64,000 nt of DNA from Pantoea sp. SOD02 (GCF_024707505.1 NZ_CP102604.1:620001-684000); one strand, 5' to 3'; positions 26,802-35,591 are shown, counted from the stretch's first letter. Numbers and translations are program-made. The notes: generated by a model from the sequence alone, not told the origin.

Positions 26802-27847
26802 ACATTGATATCACGACTTTACTGGCGGGTGGCAAGGAGCTGCAGTCGACAGTGGGTAAGCTTACAGATAAAGAATTTGGCCTGACGCTGGATGAGAAGC
26901 TGGGTGATTTAGAGCAATTACTGGCCGCGTTGCATAGCGAATTATTACCGGACGTGGCAGCGGATGTTCCTCAGTTAGCGGCGCAACTGACTAATGCGCT
27001 GGTGTCTCAGCGAGAGCCGGAACTCGACGTCGAGGCGGATGAAGCCGCTCCAGCCGCACTGCTTGAGGTGTTGGGGGATGAAAATCCGCAATGGCAATTG
27101 CAGCAGTTGGTCGCAGGCGTCGTCTCTGGTCACGAGGGAAAAGCAGCTATCCCCGAGGCGAAAGGGACGGCAATCAATGCGCTGTTAGCGCCGCTTAATC
27201 AGAAAAAAAGTGCACCAGCTGCAGCTGAACAGCCGCTGGTGTTAACCAACAACATGATGAAACAGGGAAGTATTCCGCTGGCAACCTCCGTTCAACCTGT
27301 TGCTGTAGAGTCTGGATTATCCGTTGAAACGGCGTCACCGCAGCTGGTTACCGCCCCCGTCACGGTGAGCATGCGCCCGCTAGCCACGAGCAGTGTAATG
27401 CCAACCGCCAGTGTGCATTACCCGCCAGAAACGCCAGAGTGGAAGCAATCCGTTAGTCAGCATATCGCGATTTTTAGCCGCAATGGTTTGCATAACGCTG
27501 AGATCCGTTTGCATCCAGAAGAGTTAGGATCGCTACAAATCTCACTGCGTGTGCATCAGGATCAGGCGCAGGTACACATCGTGAGCGAACATGCGCTGGT
27601 CCGCCAGGCGATGGAGCATGCCATGCCGCAGCTGCGCACGGCGATGGCGGAAGCGGGTTTACAGCTGGGCCAGGCCAGCATAGGCGCCGATAACCCTTAT
27701 GCCGATGCCAACGCACAAGGTGAACAACAGGGTGAAGCCGCACACGCGCAAGCGCAGCCGGAAGAATCAGGGCCAGAAGATGACATTGTGCCCACTTTAT
27801 TAACATCTACACCTGGAAATATTTACGGAATTAACACCTTCGCCTGA
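26798..27847 (+). CDS. fliK: Flagellar hook-length control protein FliK
   Basis: The 349-residue protein has a low-complexity N-terminal two thirds rich in Ala, Gln, Pro and Val that acts as a ruler. The conserved C-terminal substrate-switch domain contains GLHNAEIRLHPEELGSLQIS (from about residue 228), QVHIVSEHALVRQAMEHAM and LRTAMAEAGLQLGQASI. It is shorter than E. coli FliK (375). It measures hook length and triggers FlhB to switch substrates. Last gene before a 130-bp gap to fliL. Confidence 0.95.
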   Translation: MNIDITTLLAGGKELQSTVGKLTDKEFGLTLDEKLGDLEQLLAALHSELLPDVAADVPQLAAQLTNALVSQREPELDVEADEAAPAALLEVLGDENPQWQLQQLVAGVVSGHEGKAAIPEAKGTAINALLAPLNQKKSAPAAAEQPLVLTNNMMKQGSIPLATSVQPVAVESGLSVETASPQLVTAPVTVSMRPLATSSVMPTASVHYPPETPEWKQSVSQHIAIFSRNGLHNAEIRLHPEELGSLQISLRVHQDQAQVHIVSEHALVRQAMEHAMPQLRTAMAEAGLQLGQASIGADNPYADANAQGEQQGEAAHAQAQPEESGPEDDIVPTLLTSTPGNIYGINTFA

Positions 27848-27849
27848 AG

Positions 27850-27897
27850 TGCTGAATAAGCAACAGGAATGAAATTTGATCGCCTAATTATTCAGCA
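27850..27897. repeat. Inverted repeat upstream of fliL
   Basis: Perfect 10-bp arms TGCTGAATAA (27850-27859) and TTATTCAGCA (27888-27897) are separated by 28 bp in the fliK-fliL gap. There is no T-run, so it is not a classical terminator. It could be an operator or an mRNA processing hairpin. Confidence 0.5.
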
Positions 27898-27977
27898 TAC
27901 CTTATGGACTACAATATGCGCCATATTATGAATGGCTGGACAATTTGACCTCCCCTTTATCACAGAGTTTATGAATC

Positions 27978-28487
27978 ATGGGTAATAAAAAAACCAACGC
28001 CACGAAAAGTGGAGGGGGGCGCTCGCTCCTGACAATATTAATGTTTGTCTTCGCTGTTGCGGCTTGTGCAATGACTGGCTATTTAATTTGGGAACTTAAA
28101 TTCTCGCCTGCCCGCACGGATGCCGTTGCTGCAACTGAGCAGGCTGAACCGAAGCCAGTCAAACCTGTTGATCCCCTTTATTTGTCGATGAACACCTTTA
28201 CGGTGAGTTTGAAACCTACGGCAAATGAATCTGACCGTGTGCTGTTTTTAGGGTTGTCAGTACGTCTGGCCGATCAGCCATCATTATTAATGTTGGAAAA
28301 ATATTTGCCAGAATACCGTAGCCGTCTCTTTATGTTACTCACTCAGCAGACCTATGAATCTTTATCTACGGATGCAGGTAAAAATCAGCTGATTGAGAAT
28401 ATTAAAACCGAACTCAGCAAACCTTTAGACGCTAATCAAGCCTTGCGTCCTTCCGATGTTCTCATTAATGAATTTATTCTGCGGTAA
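27978..28487 (+). CDS. fliL: Flagellar basal body protein FliL
   Basis: The 169-residue protein has one N-terminal membrane helix (LLTILMFVFAVAACAMTGYLIW) and a periplasmic domain with LYLSMNTFTVSLKPT and the C-terminal LDANQALRPSDVLINEFILR pattern of FliL. It stabilises the stators around the rotor under load. First gene of the fliLMNOPQR run; stop is 5 bp before fliM. Confidence 0.97.
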   Translation: MGNKKTNATKSGGGRSLLTILMFVFAVAACAMTGYLIWELKFSPARTDAVAATEQAEPKPVKPVDPLYLSMNTFTVSLKPTANESDRVLFLGLSVRLADQPSLLMLEKYLPEYRSRLFMLLTQQTYESLSTDAGKNQLIENIKTELSKPLDANQALRPSDVLINEFILR

Positions 28488-28492
28488 TTATT

Positions 28493-29485
28493 ATGGCTGA
28501 TAGTTTTTTGTCTCAGGATGAAATCGATCGTTTGCTCAATGCGGATCAAGAGAGTAGCGAAGATTCACTCGGTGCCGGACCAGATGTGGGGATTAAACCT
28601 TATGATCCCCATACCCAGCGACGGGTAATTCGTGAGCGACTTCATTCGCTGGAAATCATCAACGAACGTTTCGCACGTCAGTTTCGTATGGGGCTGTTTA
28701 ATCTGTTGCGTCGTAGTCCAGATATTACCGCGGGCAACATCAATATTCAGCCATATCACGAATTTGCGCGTAATTTACCGGTGCCAACCAATTTAAACTT
28801 GTTGCATCTCAATCCGTTACGCGGCACATCGCTGATGTCATTTTCGCCGGGATTGGTGTTTATGGCAGTAGATAACCTGTTCGGTGGCGATGGGCGTTTC
28901 CCGACCAAAGCCGATGGACGGGAATTTACACCGACAGAACAACGCGTGATTCATCGTATGTTGAGCATGGCGCGAGAAGCCTATGAGTTTGCCTGGAGCA
29001 CCATTTATAAAATCAAAACGGAATATATCCGTTCTGAAATGCAGGTGAAGTTTACCAATATTACTTCTTCTCCCAATGATGTAGTGGTGACTACGCCATT
29101 TTCGGTAGAAATCGGTTCTCATCGCGGCGAATTTAATATTTGTATTCCGTTTAGCACCATCGAGCCATTGCGAGAGTTATTAAGTAATCCGCCAATGGAT
29201 AACTCACGTTATGAAGATTCTAACTGGCGCGGTTTATTAGCCAGCCAGATGCGTGAGACGCAATTGGAGGTCGTTGCGCAGTTCTCAGATGTTGATACGC
29301 GGCTTTCCAATGTTATGCAGTTGAAAAAAGGCGATGTGCTATCGCTGGATAAACAAGAATTTATTGAAGCCTGTGTTGGCGGTGTGCCGGTATTCACCGC
29401 GAAATATGGCTCGGTCAACAACCAATATGCACTCAAGGTCGAACAGATGGTTCAGCCCGCATTATCATCATTAACTAAGGAGTAA
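28493..29485 (+). CDS. fliM: Flagellar motor switch protein FliM
   Basis: The 330-residue protein starts with the CheY-P-binding peptide DSFLSQDEIDRLLNA, followed by the middle domain (GTSLMSFSPGLVFMAVDNLFGGDG near 105-130) that contacts FliG and a C-terminal SpoA domain that pairs with FliN. It receives the CheY-P signal and flips the rotor. Same length class as E. coli FliM (334). Confidence 0.98.
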   Translation: MADSFLSQDEIDRLLNADQESSEDSLGAGPDVGIKPYDPHTQRRVIRERLHSLEIINERFARQFRMGLFNLLRRSPDITAGNINIQPYHEFARNLPVPTNLNLLHLNPLRGTSLMSFSPGLVFMAVDNLFGGDGRFPTKADGREFTPTEQRVIHRMLSMAREAYEFAWSTIYKIKTEYIRSEMQVKFTNITSSPNDVVVTTPFSVEIGSHRGEFNICIPFSTIEPLRELLSNPPMDNSRYEDSNWRGLLASQMRETQLEVVAQFSDVDTRLSNVMQLKKGDVLSLDKQEFIEACVGGVPVFTAKYGSVNNQYALKVEQMVQPALSSLTKE

Positions 29486-29492
29486 TTTCCCC

Positions 29493-29876
29493 ATGAGCGA
29501 TATGAATAACTCGTCGGGTTCAGACGATCAGTCCATCGATAATCTTTGGGGTGATGCGATGAGCGAGCAACACGCTGCGGGAAATACAGATAAAATGGCT
29601 GTTCCACAATTTTCTGAAGAGATGAACCTGATCCTTGATATCCCGGTAAAAATGACCGTGGAATTGGGGCGCACTAAGATGACGATCAAAGAGCTGCTGC
29701 GCCTCAGTCAGGGCTCGGTGGTCTCGCTGGATGGGTTAGCCGGTGAGCCGTTGGATATTCTGATCAATGGCTACTTGATTGCGCAGGGTGAAGTGGTTGT
29801 GGTATCCGACAAGTTTGGCATTCGCATCACCGACATTATTACGCCTTCAGAGCGTATGCATCGTCTGAGTCGCTAA
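29493..29876 (+). CDS. fliN: Flagellar motor switch protein FliN
   Basis: The 127-residue protein has a variable acidic N-terminus and a SpoA domain with MNLILDIPVKMTVELGRTKM, IKELLRLSQGSVVSLDGLAG and the C-terminal FGIRITDIITPSER. It builds the bottom of the C-ring with FliM and recruits FliH. Its stop overlaps the fliO start (TAATG). Confidence 0.98.
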   Translation: MSDMNNSSGSDDQSIDNLWGDAMSEQHAAGNTDKMAVPQFSEEMNLILDIPVKMTVELGRTKMTIKELLRLSQGSVVSLDGLAGEPLDILINGYLIAQGEVVVVSDKFGIRITDIITPSERMHRLSR

Positions 29877-30274
29877 TGAACAGTTCTGCTCCCCTAATCT
29901 CAGCCCGCCAGGCCAGTGATACGCTGCCTTCTGATTCTCTGTTGATGACGGTGACCGGTGCGCTGGTGCTGGTGATTCTGCTGATGGTGACGCTGGCATG
30001 GCTGTTCCGCCGCAGCGGCCTGACACGCCGCCTCGCCGATAGCCAGGGTGCCATTCATCTGGTTGCCAGTAAATCGCTGGGTGCACGCGAGCGCGTGGTG
30101 CTGGTTGATATAGGTGAGCAGCGCTTAGTGTTGGGCGTAACCGCCACGCAGATCAACTGTTTGGCTACGCAAGCGCGCCCAATCGAAGAGGCGATTAGCG
30201 CAGCGTCAGCGGCCGCTACCTTCCCGGCGATACTGGAAACTTTGCGTCAGAAATACCGTAAGGATGCAAAGTGA
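29876..30274 (+). CDS. fliO: Flagellar export protein FliO
   Basis: The 132-residue protein has a membrane helix at about 20-42 ([24 protein letters not shown] split by no charge) and a small cytoplasmic domain [20 protein letters not shown] typical of FliO. It assists assembly of FliP in the export gate. Linked to fliN and fliP by one-base and TGATG overlaps. Confidence 0.95.
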   Translation: MNSSAPLISARQASDTLPSDSLLMTVTGALVLVILLMVTLAWLFRRSGLTRRLADSQGAIHLVASKSLGARERVVLVDIGEQRLVLGVTATQINCLATQARPIEEAISAASAAATFPAILETLRQKYRKDAK

Positions 30275-31011
30275 TGAAGATGCGTTATCTGGTCTTGACG
30301 CTGTTGATGATGCTGTTGCCTGCGGCCAGTGCATTCGCGGCCAACAGTGACATTGTGCTGGCGCGTCCAGCGGGAGAAGCAGGCTGGTCACTGCCGGTGC
30401 AAACGCTGGTGCTGCTGAGCGGCATGACGTTCATTCCCGGTGTGCTGCTGATGATGACCGGCTTTACTCGCATCGTCATCGTGCTGGGCCTGTTGCGTAA
30501 TGCGATGGGCACGCCGACCGCGCCACCCAATCAGGTATTAGTCGGTTTGGCGCTGTTTCTGACTTTTTATGTGATGTCGCCGGTGTTCAACCAGATCTAC
30601 GAAAAGGCCTGGCAACCGCTGCAAAACAACAGCATTACCATGGAAACCGCACTGGCAGAAGGTGTGAAGCCGCTGCGTGCTTTCATGCTGGATCAAACGC
30701 GTGAAAGCGATCTGGCGATGTTTGCCCGTATCGCTAAATCTGACGAGATGGAAGGTCCTGAAGCCGTCCCGCTGAGTATTCTGGTGCCGGCATTCGTCAC
30801 CAGCGAATTGAAAACCGCGTTTCAGATTGGCTTCACCATTTTTATTCCTTTCCTGATTATCGATCTGGTGGTTGCCAGCATTTTGATGGCGCTGGGGATG
30901 ATGATGGTGCCGCCCACCACCATCGCGCTGCCGTTTAAATTAATGCTGTTCGTGCTGGTAGACGGCTGGCAACTGCTGATGGGCTCGCTGGCCCAAAGCT
31001 TCTATAGCTGA
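30274..31011 (+). CDS. fliP: Flagellar export gate protein FliP
   Basis: The protein has 245 residues from ATG 30274 (TGATG with the fliO stop; ATG 30280 is possible). A cleavable signal peptide ([13 protein letters not shown]) is followed by four membrane segments, with the conserved [39 protein letters not shown] and [17 protein letters not shown] blocks. FliP pentamers form the core of the secretion pore. Confidence 0.98.
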   Translation: MKMRYLVLTLLMMLLPAASAFAANSDIVLARPAGEAGWSLPVQTLVLLSGMTFIPGVLLMMTGFTRIVIVLGLLRNAMGTPTAPPNQVLVGLALFLTFYVMSPVFNQIYEKAWQPLQNNSITMETALAEGVKPLRAFMLDQTRESDLAMFARIAKSDEMEGPEAVPLSILVPAFVTSELKTAFQIGFTIFIPFLIIDLVVASILMALGMMMVPPTTIALPFKLMLFVLVDGWQLLMGSLAQSFYS

Positions 31012-31021
31012 GGAAGATCCG

Positions 31022-31291
31022 ATGACACCCGAAAGCGTAATGGTGCTGGGCATGCAGGCAATTAAAGTCGGATTGATGATATCCGGGCCGCTGCTACTGG
31101 TGGCGCTGGCTACCGGTTTGATTATCAGCATCTTGCAGGCCGCTACACAGATAAACGAAATGACCATGACGTTCATCCCGAAAATCCTGATGATTGTCGG
31201 TGTTGGCGTGATTCTGGGGCCGTGGATGCTGAAGATTTTTATTGAGTACACCCGCGTTCTGTTCGCCAGCATCCCTTATGCGATTGGCTAA
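31022..31291 (+). CDS. fliQ: Flagellar export gate protein FliQ
   Basis: The 89-residue protein has two membrane helices and the FliQ signature ATQINEMTMTFIPKI in the loop between them. It has the standard size. It packs around the FliP-FliR pore. The stop overlaps fliR as TAATG. Confidence 0.98.
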   Translation: MTPESVMVLGMQAIKVGLMISGPLLLVALATGLIISILQAATQINEMTMTFIPKILMIVGVGVILGPWMLKIFIEYTRVLFASIPYAIG

Positions 31292-32070
31292 TGGCGTTTG
31301 GCATCCCGCTTGAGCAGATCTCCGAGCAGATCAGCCACTATTTTCTGATCATGGTGCGTATTGCCGCACTGTTGCATGTCGCACCGATTTTTGGTGAGAA
31401 GGCGGTGAGTAAGCGTTTACGCGCCGCATTGGCCATGCTGATTGCGCTGCTGGTGGGCGCCAATGTGCCGGATGCACATATTGAGCTCTATACCTTGACA
31501 GGAGTCTGGGTAATGGCAAAGCAAGTGGTGATTGGCGCGGCGATGGGTTTGACCTTGCAGCTGCTGTTTGCTGCAGTGCGTCTCTCTGGCGAGATCATCG
31601 GCATGCAAATGGGCCTCTCCTTTGCCACTTTCTTTGATCCCGGTATGGGCAACAGTCCGGTGATCTCACGCTTCCTCAACCTGCTGGTGACGTTGTTGTT
31701 TTTAACCCTCAATGGTCACCTTTGGACGTTAGCGTTGCTCTCTGAAACATTCGATGCACTGCCGGTGAATGCTGATCCTTTGCATGCGGGTGGCTTCCTC
31801 TATCTGGTGAGCAGCGCTGGGCTCATTTTCAGTCAGGGTTTAATGCTGGGGCTGCCGATTATTGCCTTACTGTTATGTATCAATATGACGTTGGCCTTAC
31901 TTAACCGCTTAACACCGCAGCTGTCGATTTTTGTCGTCGGTTTCCCTCTGACACTCAGTGTCGGCATGCTGGCGCTGTTCCTGATGGCACAAACTTTGCC
32001 GGTATTTTTCGAACGGCTGATGGCGAGCGGTTTCGATATGATCGCCCAACTTATCGCAGCATTGGCTTAG
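31291..32070 (+). CDS. fliR: Flagellar export gate protein FliR
   Basis: The 259-residue polytopic protein has FliR segments RIAALLHVAPIFGEKAVSKRLR (about 19-40), LSGEIIGMQMGLSFATFFDPGMG (about 100-122) and the C-terminal INMTLALLNRLTPQLSIFVVGFPL. It forms the helical cap of the export pore with FliP and FliQ. It ends the fliF-R series and is convergent with the FidL-like gene 29 bp away. Confidence 0.98.
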   Translation: MAFGIPLEQISEQISHYFLIMVRIAALLHVAPIFGEKAVSKRLRAALAMLIALLVGANVPDAHIELYTLTGVWVMAKQVVIGAAMGLTLQLLFAAVRLSGEIIGMQMGLSFATFFDPGMGNSPVISRFLNLLVTLLFLTLNGHLWTLALLSETFDALPVNADPLHAGGFLYLVSSAGLIFSQGLMLGLPIIALLLCINMTLALLNRLTPQLSIFVVGFPLTLSVGMLALFLMAQTLPVFFERLMASGFDMIAQLIAALA

Positions 32071-32099
32071 CACCCATGAGTGCCATGGATGCTAATGGA

Positions 32100-32624
32100 T
32101 TAATTGATACAGCCAGAACGCGGCACTGTCTCTGTCCCTGCCGCCAGCATTTTCCCATTGAGCAAATAGAGTGATGACGTTGATACGCTGCCAGGATCAA
32201 TATGCGGAAAAACGTAATCCTTAATGTCCTGATCGCTGCTATGGTCGGAAAGGCGGCGACTTTGGCTGACAACGGTCATTTCAAACTGATTATCGTGTAC
32301 CTCGCCGGTGAAACGCAGTTCACGATTAACCGGCGTGGGTTTTGCGACTAAACCTTGTTGATTGAAATGAGAAATATTGCCGATAAATGTCATATGACCT
32401 TTGTTAAAACCATCCCGATAAGTGCGATACATGCCCCGCGTCATGGTGACATCTGAGTCCGAACGAATGTGGAAGAAAGAAACGGGAAAATCACACTGAT
32501 CTTTCAGCGGTGAAACAGAGTACGCGCGCACCGCCATTCCGACTAAGGTGATGACAAATCCGGCAAGAAAAAGTAGCGAAAGCGGCGACTTAATAAATGC
32601 GGAAATAGTACGATTCACAGTCAT
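32100..32624 (-). CDS. FidL-like membrane protein, partner of the ToxR/CadC-type regulator
   Basis: The protein has 174 residues from ATG 32624, 35 bp inside the 3' end of the upstream regulator gene (overlapping). One N-terminal membrane helix (LLFLAGFVITLVGMAVRAYS) is followed by a periplasmic domain of about 140 residues ending with a lone cysteine. Size, topology and position after a CadC-type regulator resemble the FidL-like proteins of MarT-FidL and YqeI-YqeJ pairs, and ToxS-like effectors in general. Such partners stabilise or sense for the membrane regulator. The family call is from layout and general sequence character, not a search. Confidence 0.65.
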   Translation of the reverse strand: MTVNRTISAFIKSPLSLLFLAGFVITLVGMAVRAYSVSPLKDQCDFPVSFFHIRSDSDVTMTRGMYRTYRDGFNKGHMTFIGNISHFNQQGLVAKPTPVNRELRFTGEVHDNQFEMTVVSQSRRLSDHSSDQDIKDYVFPHIDPGSVSTSSLYLLNGKMLAAGTETVPRSGCIN

Positions 32625-33429
32625 TATTTGAATCCTGCAGCGGTTGTTGACAGGCAATTAGCCCTTGATGGTTTAAGCTTTTACTGCTGCCCAACGTGAT
32701 ATACAACACCTTAGCGGGTTTCACGTCTGGATGTGTTTCACTGGCATAGCGGGTATAAGTTTTCAGGGTTTCTTCGATCAATTGCGTCCAGTCACGTTTA
32801 TCTTTTGGCACCTCAACATGCGTATTGGGTGGAATACCTTCGCCATACCAGGGAACATAGTCGATTCTGGTTGGCTTCAAAATAAACAGAGTATGCAGGA
32901 ATAAGCTCACCACTAAGCCCGCAATAACGCCACCTGACAGCGCGAGAATCGCTTTGAACCCTTTGCCACGTTGCCGCACAACTTTAGCTAAAGCCGGTGC
33001 CTGAGACGGACGAGGAGCTGGTGCTGGCTGGCTCGTTGAATTGGGCGAAATGTGCAGCGGTTCTTCCGACTTCTTTTCCTCTTCAGGAGGCGGTGTAACG
33101 CCACTCTCACGCACGATTAAACGATAACCGCTGCGCGTTACCGCCAGCAGTGTGACATCATTTTGTATTTCCAAATCGTTGAGGGCGCGGCGCAATTTGT
33201 TGATCATGACGCGTACGCTATTGTCAGTGACTTCGACGCCAGAGCTGCGCCATCCTATGTCCATCAACTGTTCCTGGGACAGCACCTCTCCATTGGCCTC
33301 GGTCAAAGCATATAAACACAGACAGGCTGACGCGGGCAGGCTCACATACTTGCCATCGCTGAGTCGGGTTAGGGTTCTGGTTTGCGTATCCAGCGTAACG
33401 GACAATCCAATCGCAATGTTGTTGAGCAT
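32590..33429 (-). CDS. CadC/ToxR-like membrane-bound winged-helix transcriptional regulator
   Basis: The protein has 279 residues from ATG 33429 (TTG 33435 is an alternative). Residues about 1-108 form an OmpR-type winged helix (LSQEQLMDIGWRSSGVEVT, recognition-helix region DNSVRVMINKLRRAL, wing TRSGYRLIV). A Pro/Glu-rich linker leads to one membrane helix at about 159-184 and a short periplasmic domain of about 95 residues with two cysteines near the C-terminus. This is the layout of ToxR, CadC and MarT one-component regulators that read periplasmic signals. It overlaps its FidL-like partner. Its position inside a flagellar locus suggests control of motility or of the adjacent accessory genes, but the target is unknown. 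Confidence 0.88.
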   Translation of the reverse strand: MLNNIAIGLSVTLDTQTRTLTRLSDGKYVSLPASACLCLYALTEANGEVLSQEQLMDIGWRSSGVEVTDNSVRVMINKLRRALNDLEIQNDVTLLAVTRSGYRLIVRESGVTPPPEEEKKSEEPLHISPNSTSQPAPAPRPSQAPALAKVVRQRGKGFKAILALSGGVIAGLVVSLFLHTLFILKPTRIDYVPWYGEGIPPNTHVEVPKDKRDWTQLIEETLKTYTRYASETHPDVKPAKVLYITLGSSKSLNHQGLIACQQPLQDSNNDCESYYFRIY

Positions 33430-33587
33430 AGACAATTGATTCTTCTAATTAATAATGCGTAAGTACAGGCAATAATTGATTTTATTAATGCGTGTTAAGC
33501 GGTTCCTGTCATCTTGGGTTCAAGCGAGCCAGATTCTTAAGTGCGCCATGATTTTTTTCAACTCCCTTATCCTGGTCGTCATCATGC

Positions 33588-33604
33588 AATTAACATTGTT
33601 AATT
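33588..33604. promoter_or_regulatory. Palindrome AATTAAC-ATT-GTTAATT, candidate operator
   Basis: Perfect 7-bp arms with a 3-bp centre. The inner 15 bp (ATTAACATTGTTAAT) recur, as the exact reverse complement, at 54189-54203 between fliA and flhD. It lies about 160 bp upstream of the divergent CadC-like regulator gene. A shared binding protein is the natural reading, with the CadC-like regulator itself one candidate. Confidence 0.45.
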
Positions 33605-33765
33605 TTAGTGGGCTAAAATTTATCTGCTGCCAAATGACCTGATTTCCGCAATTAATAAAGTTAACACTCGCTCTTCACGTTGTACACTCAAGCGATTATT
33701 GGCCCTGATTACTCTGTGGTTATTGCGGGTGAAGAGATAATAATGCGTGGGGATAAGGAGTTAGC

Positions 33766-33891
33766 ATGGTAAGGACGATTGTCAGTAAGTATTTGCTTAC
33801 CATTGGGAAGTTTATATTAGATGAGCGTGTTTTTTGGGCAAGTTGCTTATTATTTCAACGAGCGAGCTTAAGGTTAACAGTGGACTTTTAA
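33766..33891 (+). CDS. Small ORF of unknown function (41 residues)
   Basis: ATG 33766 is preceded by AAGGAG at ideal spacing (5 nt), the best SD in this long intergenic region. The peptide opens MVRTIVSKYLLTIGKFILDE and then turns into a mixed sequence ending LRLTVDF. I do not recognise it. The KYLL-x4-FILDE pattern faintly recalls the first strands of CadC-type winged-helix domains, so it may be a stub of a decayed second regulator. Translation is plausible from the SD, but function is unsupported. Confidence 0.35.
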   Translation: MVRTIVSKYLLTIGKFILDERVFWASCLLFQRASLRLTVDF

Positions 33892-34200
33892 TATTAATTA
33901 ATGTCCCAGAATTTGTTAAAACTGAAAATTAGGACAATCTTCCTTGAAAATTTTCTTATAACGTTAATTTCTGGAACTATTCTTCCGAGAAATAGCCGTT
34001 GAAGATTCATTGTCGCTAATGAATTTAACCGGGTCTCAGGACTGTAAAAATCTACTAGCAGGCGCAATTAAGACTGAATTTGTGATGAAAGGGCATGCTG
34101 CAGAAGTGCGCTGTTATTGGCGGTTTAACTGCTCTATTAATCATAAGGTTGAGTCTCTTCCCATAATAAAATAGTGCTGTAGTGACAGTGTCGTGCTGTC

Positions 34201-35400
34201 ATGGTTCTTACAGGCGCTTATTCAATGTTAGTTACTTCAATACTGGTTGTTGTTTTTATCCTGCTGATGGGGTTAATTCAGTACGGAATAATCCCCCCTC
34301 TTATCAAATCGGAAAATGCCCGCTTACGCAGTCAGGTTGATGCCCTGGCGCACCAATTACGCACGCAGCTTGATCGTGTCGAAGCACAACAGCGCTCAAT
34401 GACAGAAAACGTCGTGACGCTCAAAAGCTATGCACTCGACAAAGCGCTGCCGGAAGTCGGCGAGTTTGATGCCGGCCTTGAGCGCAATTTTTTCAATGCG
34501 TTGGTAAAAGAATTAGGCGAGCGGGTTGGTGGACGATTGTGGATTGTAGAGAATAATGGTCGCGTGGTGGGTGAAGCGGCAGAAGGGCCAAATTTGCAGT
34601 CGATGAATAATCTCGATCTGCCAATGGCAATGCCGTTGCGCACGTTACTCTCTCAGTCTGGCGATAAACTTAGGCAAGCACATTTCCGCACCGCTAGCGG
34701 TGAACATACCCTGATCGTGCAACCCATTTCTGAAACGCCATGGTTACTGGCGATTGATATCCCCTCCCGCCATTTAGGCGATCGTGTTGGCACGGTATTA
34801 CATCGCCCGTGGCCGCTGGCAACGTTATTGTTAGTCTCGACGCTAACACTGCTGCGCAGTTTGCACCAACACACGTCTCGCTTGCATGAAGAGCTGCCCA
34901 GCTTGCTGCATCATCAGGATGCGACGATTCGCGATCAGAGTGCCCATTTACCCGCATTATTACAGGAGATCGCCGGGCAGGTTGGCACTCTGGCGGACGC
35001 GGCAAACACCATTGCGCAAAAAAATGAGCAACTGTTGTTGGCACCGGAAGTGAATGCCAATCGCGTGGCGATGCTAACTGAAAGTGCCTGCGGCATCGTA
35101 CAGGGGATGCATGCGCTGCAGCAGGCTTCACTGCAAATGGCTGACAGTGCAGCCGCGTTGGTTCCGCTCTCTAGCCGTGCCTACAGCTATGCACTGCACG
35201 ATGAAGAGGGCGTTTTTGCCGTCGAAGCCCGTAATTTAGCGCAACGCTGTGCGCGCTCTTCGAAGGAACTACGGGCGTTAATCACTGATGCGATGATGCA
35301 GGCACAAAATGGATTACCGGCTAATGGGCAGAGCAGTAATGTGCTGATTGAAGAGTTATATACCGTTGCGAATGCCTTAATGAAGCGTGCTAAAAGCTAG
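34201..35400 (+). CDS. Degenerate chemoreceptor-like membrane protein
   Basis: The protein has up to 399 residues (ATG 34225, starting MLVTSILVV, is an alternative; neither has a strong SD). Layout: membrane helix at about 9-31, periplasmic domain of about 170 residues, second helix near 203-221, then a cytoplasmic helical region. Near 338-362 the sequence VFAVEARNLAQRCARSSKEL copies the C-helix of the MCP signalling domain (FAVVAEEVRNLAQRSA-type), but the hairpin tip with the E-AARAGE-GRG core that binds CheA and CheW is missing, replaced by LVPLSSRAYSYALHDEEG. It has no HAMP domain and no CheR-docking tail. It therefore looks like a receptor that has lost kinase control, perhaps a decoy or sensor with another partner. 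It has its own strong terminator. Confidence 0.7.
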   Translation: MVLTGAYSMLVTSILVVVFILLMGLIQYGIIPPLIKSENARLRSQVDALAHQLRTQLDRVEAQQRSMTENVVTLKSYALDKALPEVGEFDAGLERNFFNALVKELGERVGGRLWIVENNGRVVGEAAEGPNLQSMNNLDLPMAMPLRTLLSQSGDKLRQAHFRTASGEHTLIVQPISETPWLLAIDIPSRHLGDRVGTVLHRPWPLATLLLVSTLTLLRSLHQHTSRLHEELPSLLHHQDATIRDQSAHLPALLQEIAGQVGTLADAANTIAQKNEQLLLAPEVNANRVAMLTESACGIVQGMHALQQASLQMADSAAALVPLSSRAYSYALHDEEGVFAVEARNLAQRCARSSKELRALITDAMMQAQNGLPANGQSSNVLIEELYTVANALMKRAKS

Positions 35401-35430
35401 TCGACGTTAACCTTACCAATATCATCTTAC

Positions 35431-35454
35431 GGCGCGATATATCGCGCCTTTTTT
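35431..35454 (+). terminator. Terminator of the receptor-like gene
   Basis: The stem GGCGCGA-TATA-TCGCGCC at 35431-35448 is followed by TTTTTT, 30 bp after the stop codon: a clear Rho-independent terminator. Confidence 0.85.
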
Positions 35455-35498
35455 ATATTCTACTTTTCTGCCTACCTAAACGCCTTGCCTGGTTTACC

Positions 35499-35560
35499 GG
35501 TGCGCATGAATACGTATCCTACATATAACCCACATCGTAGGGTCGCCATTCATGGCGACC
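35499..35560. repeat. REP pair (BIME), copy E, left unit decayed
   Basis: The left unit (35499-35523) is a GGTGCGCAT-type arm whose right half has mutated (ATACGTATC) but still ends CCTAC. The right unit 35537-35560 (GTAG start, GGTCGCCATTC) is intact. It lies between the convergent receptor-like and fliC genes. Confidence 0.75.
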
Positions 35561-35591
35561 GATCTACTTGCCATTAATTAGCCCTCATTAA

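Larger units (their letters stand above)
33430..34200. other. Long AT-rich region with small ORF and palindrome
   Basis: About 770 bp between the divergent regulator and receptor-like genes lack any sizeable gene. It is strongly AT-rich. It contains a perfect 7-3-7 palindrome at 33588-33604 and a 41-codon ORF with a strong SD at 33766. The rest looks non-coding and may be decayed accessory sequence or a large regulatory region. Confidence 0.55.
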
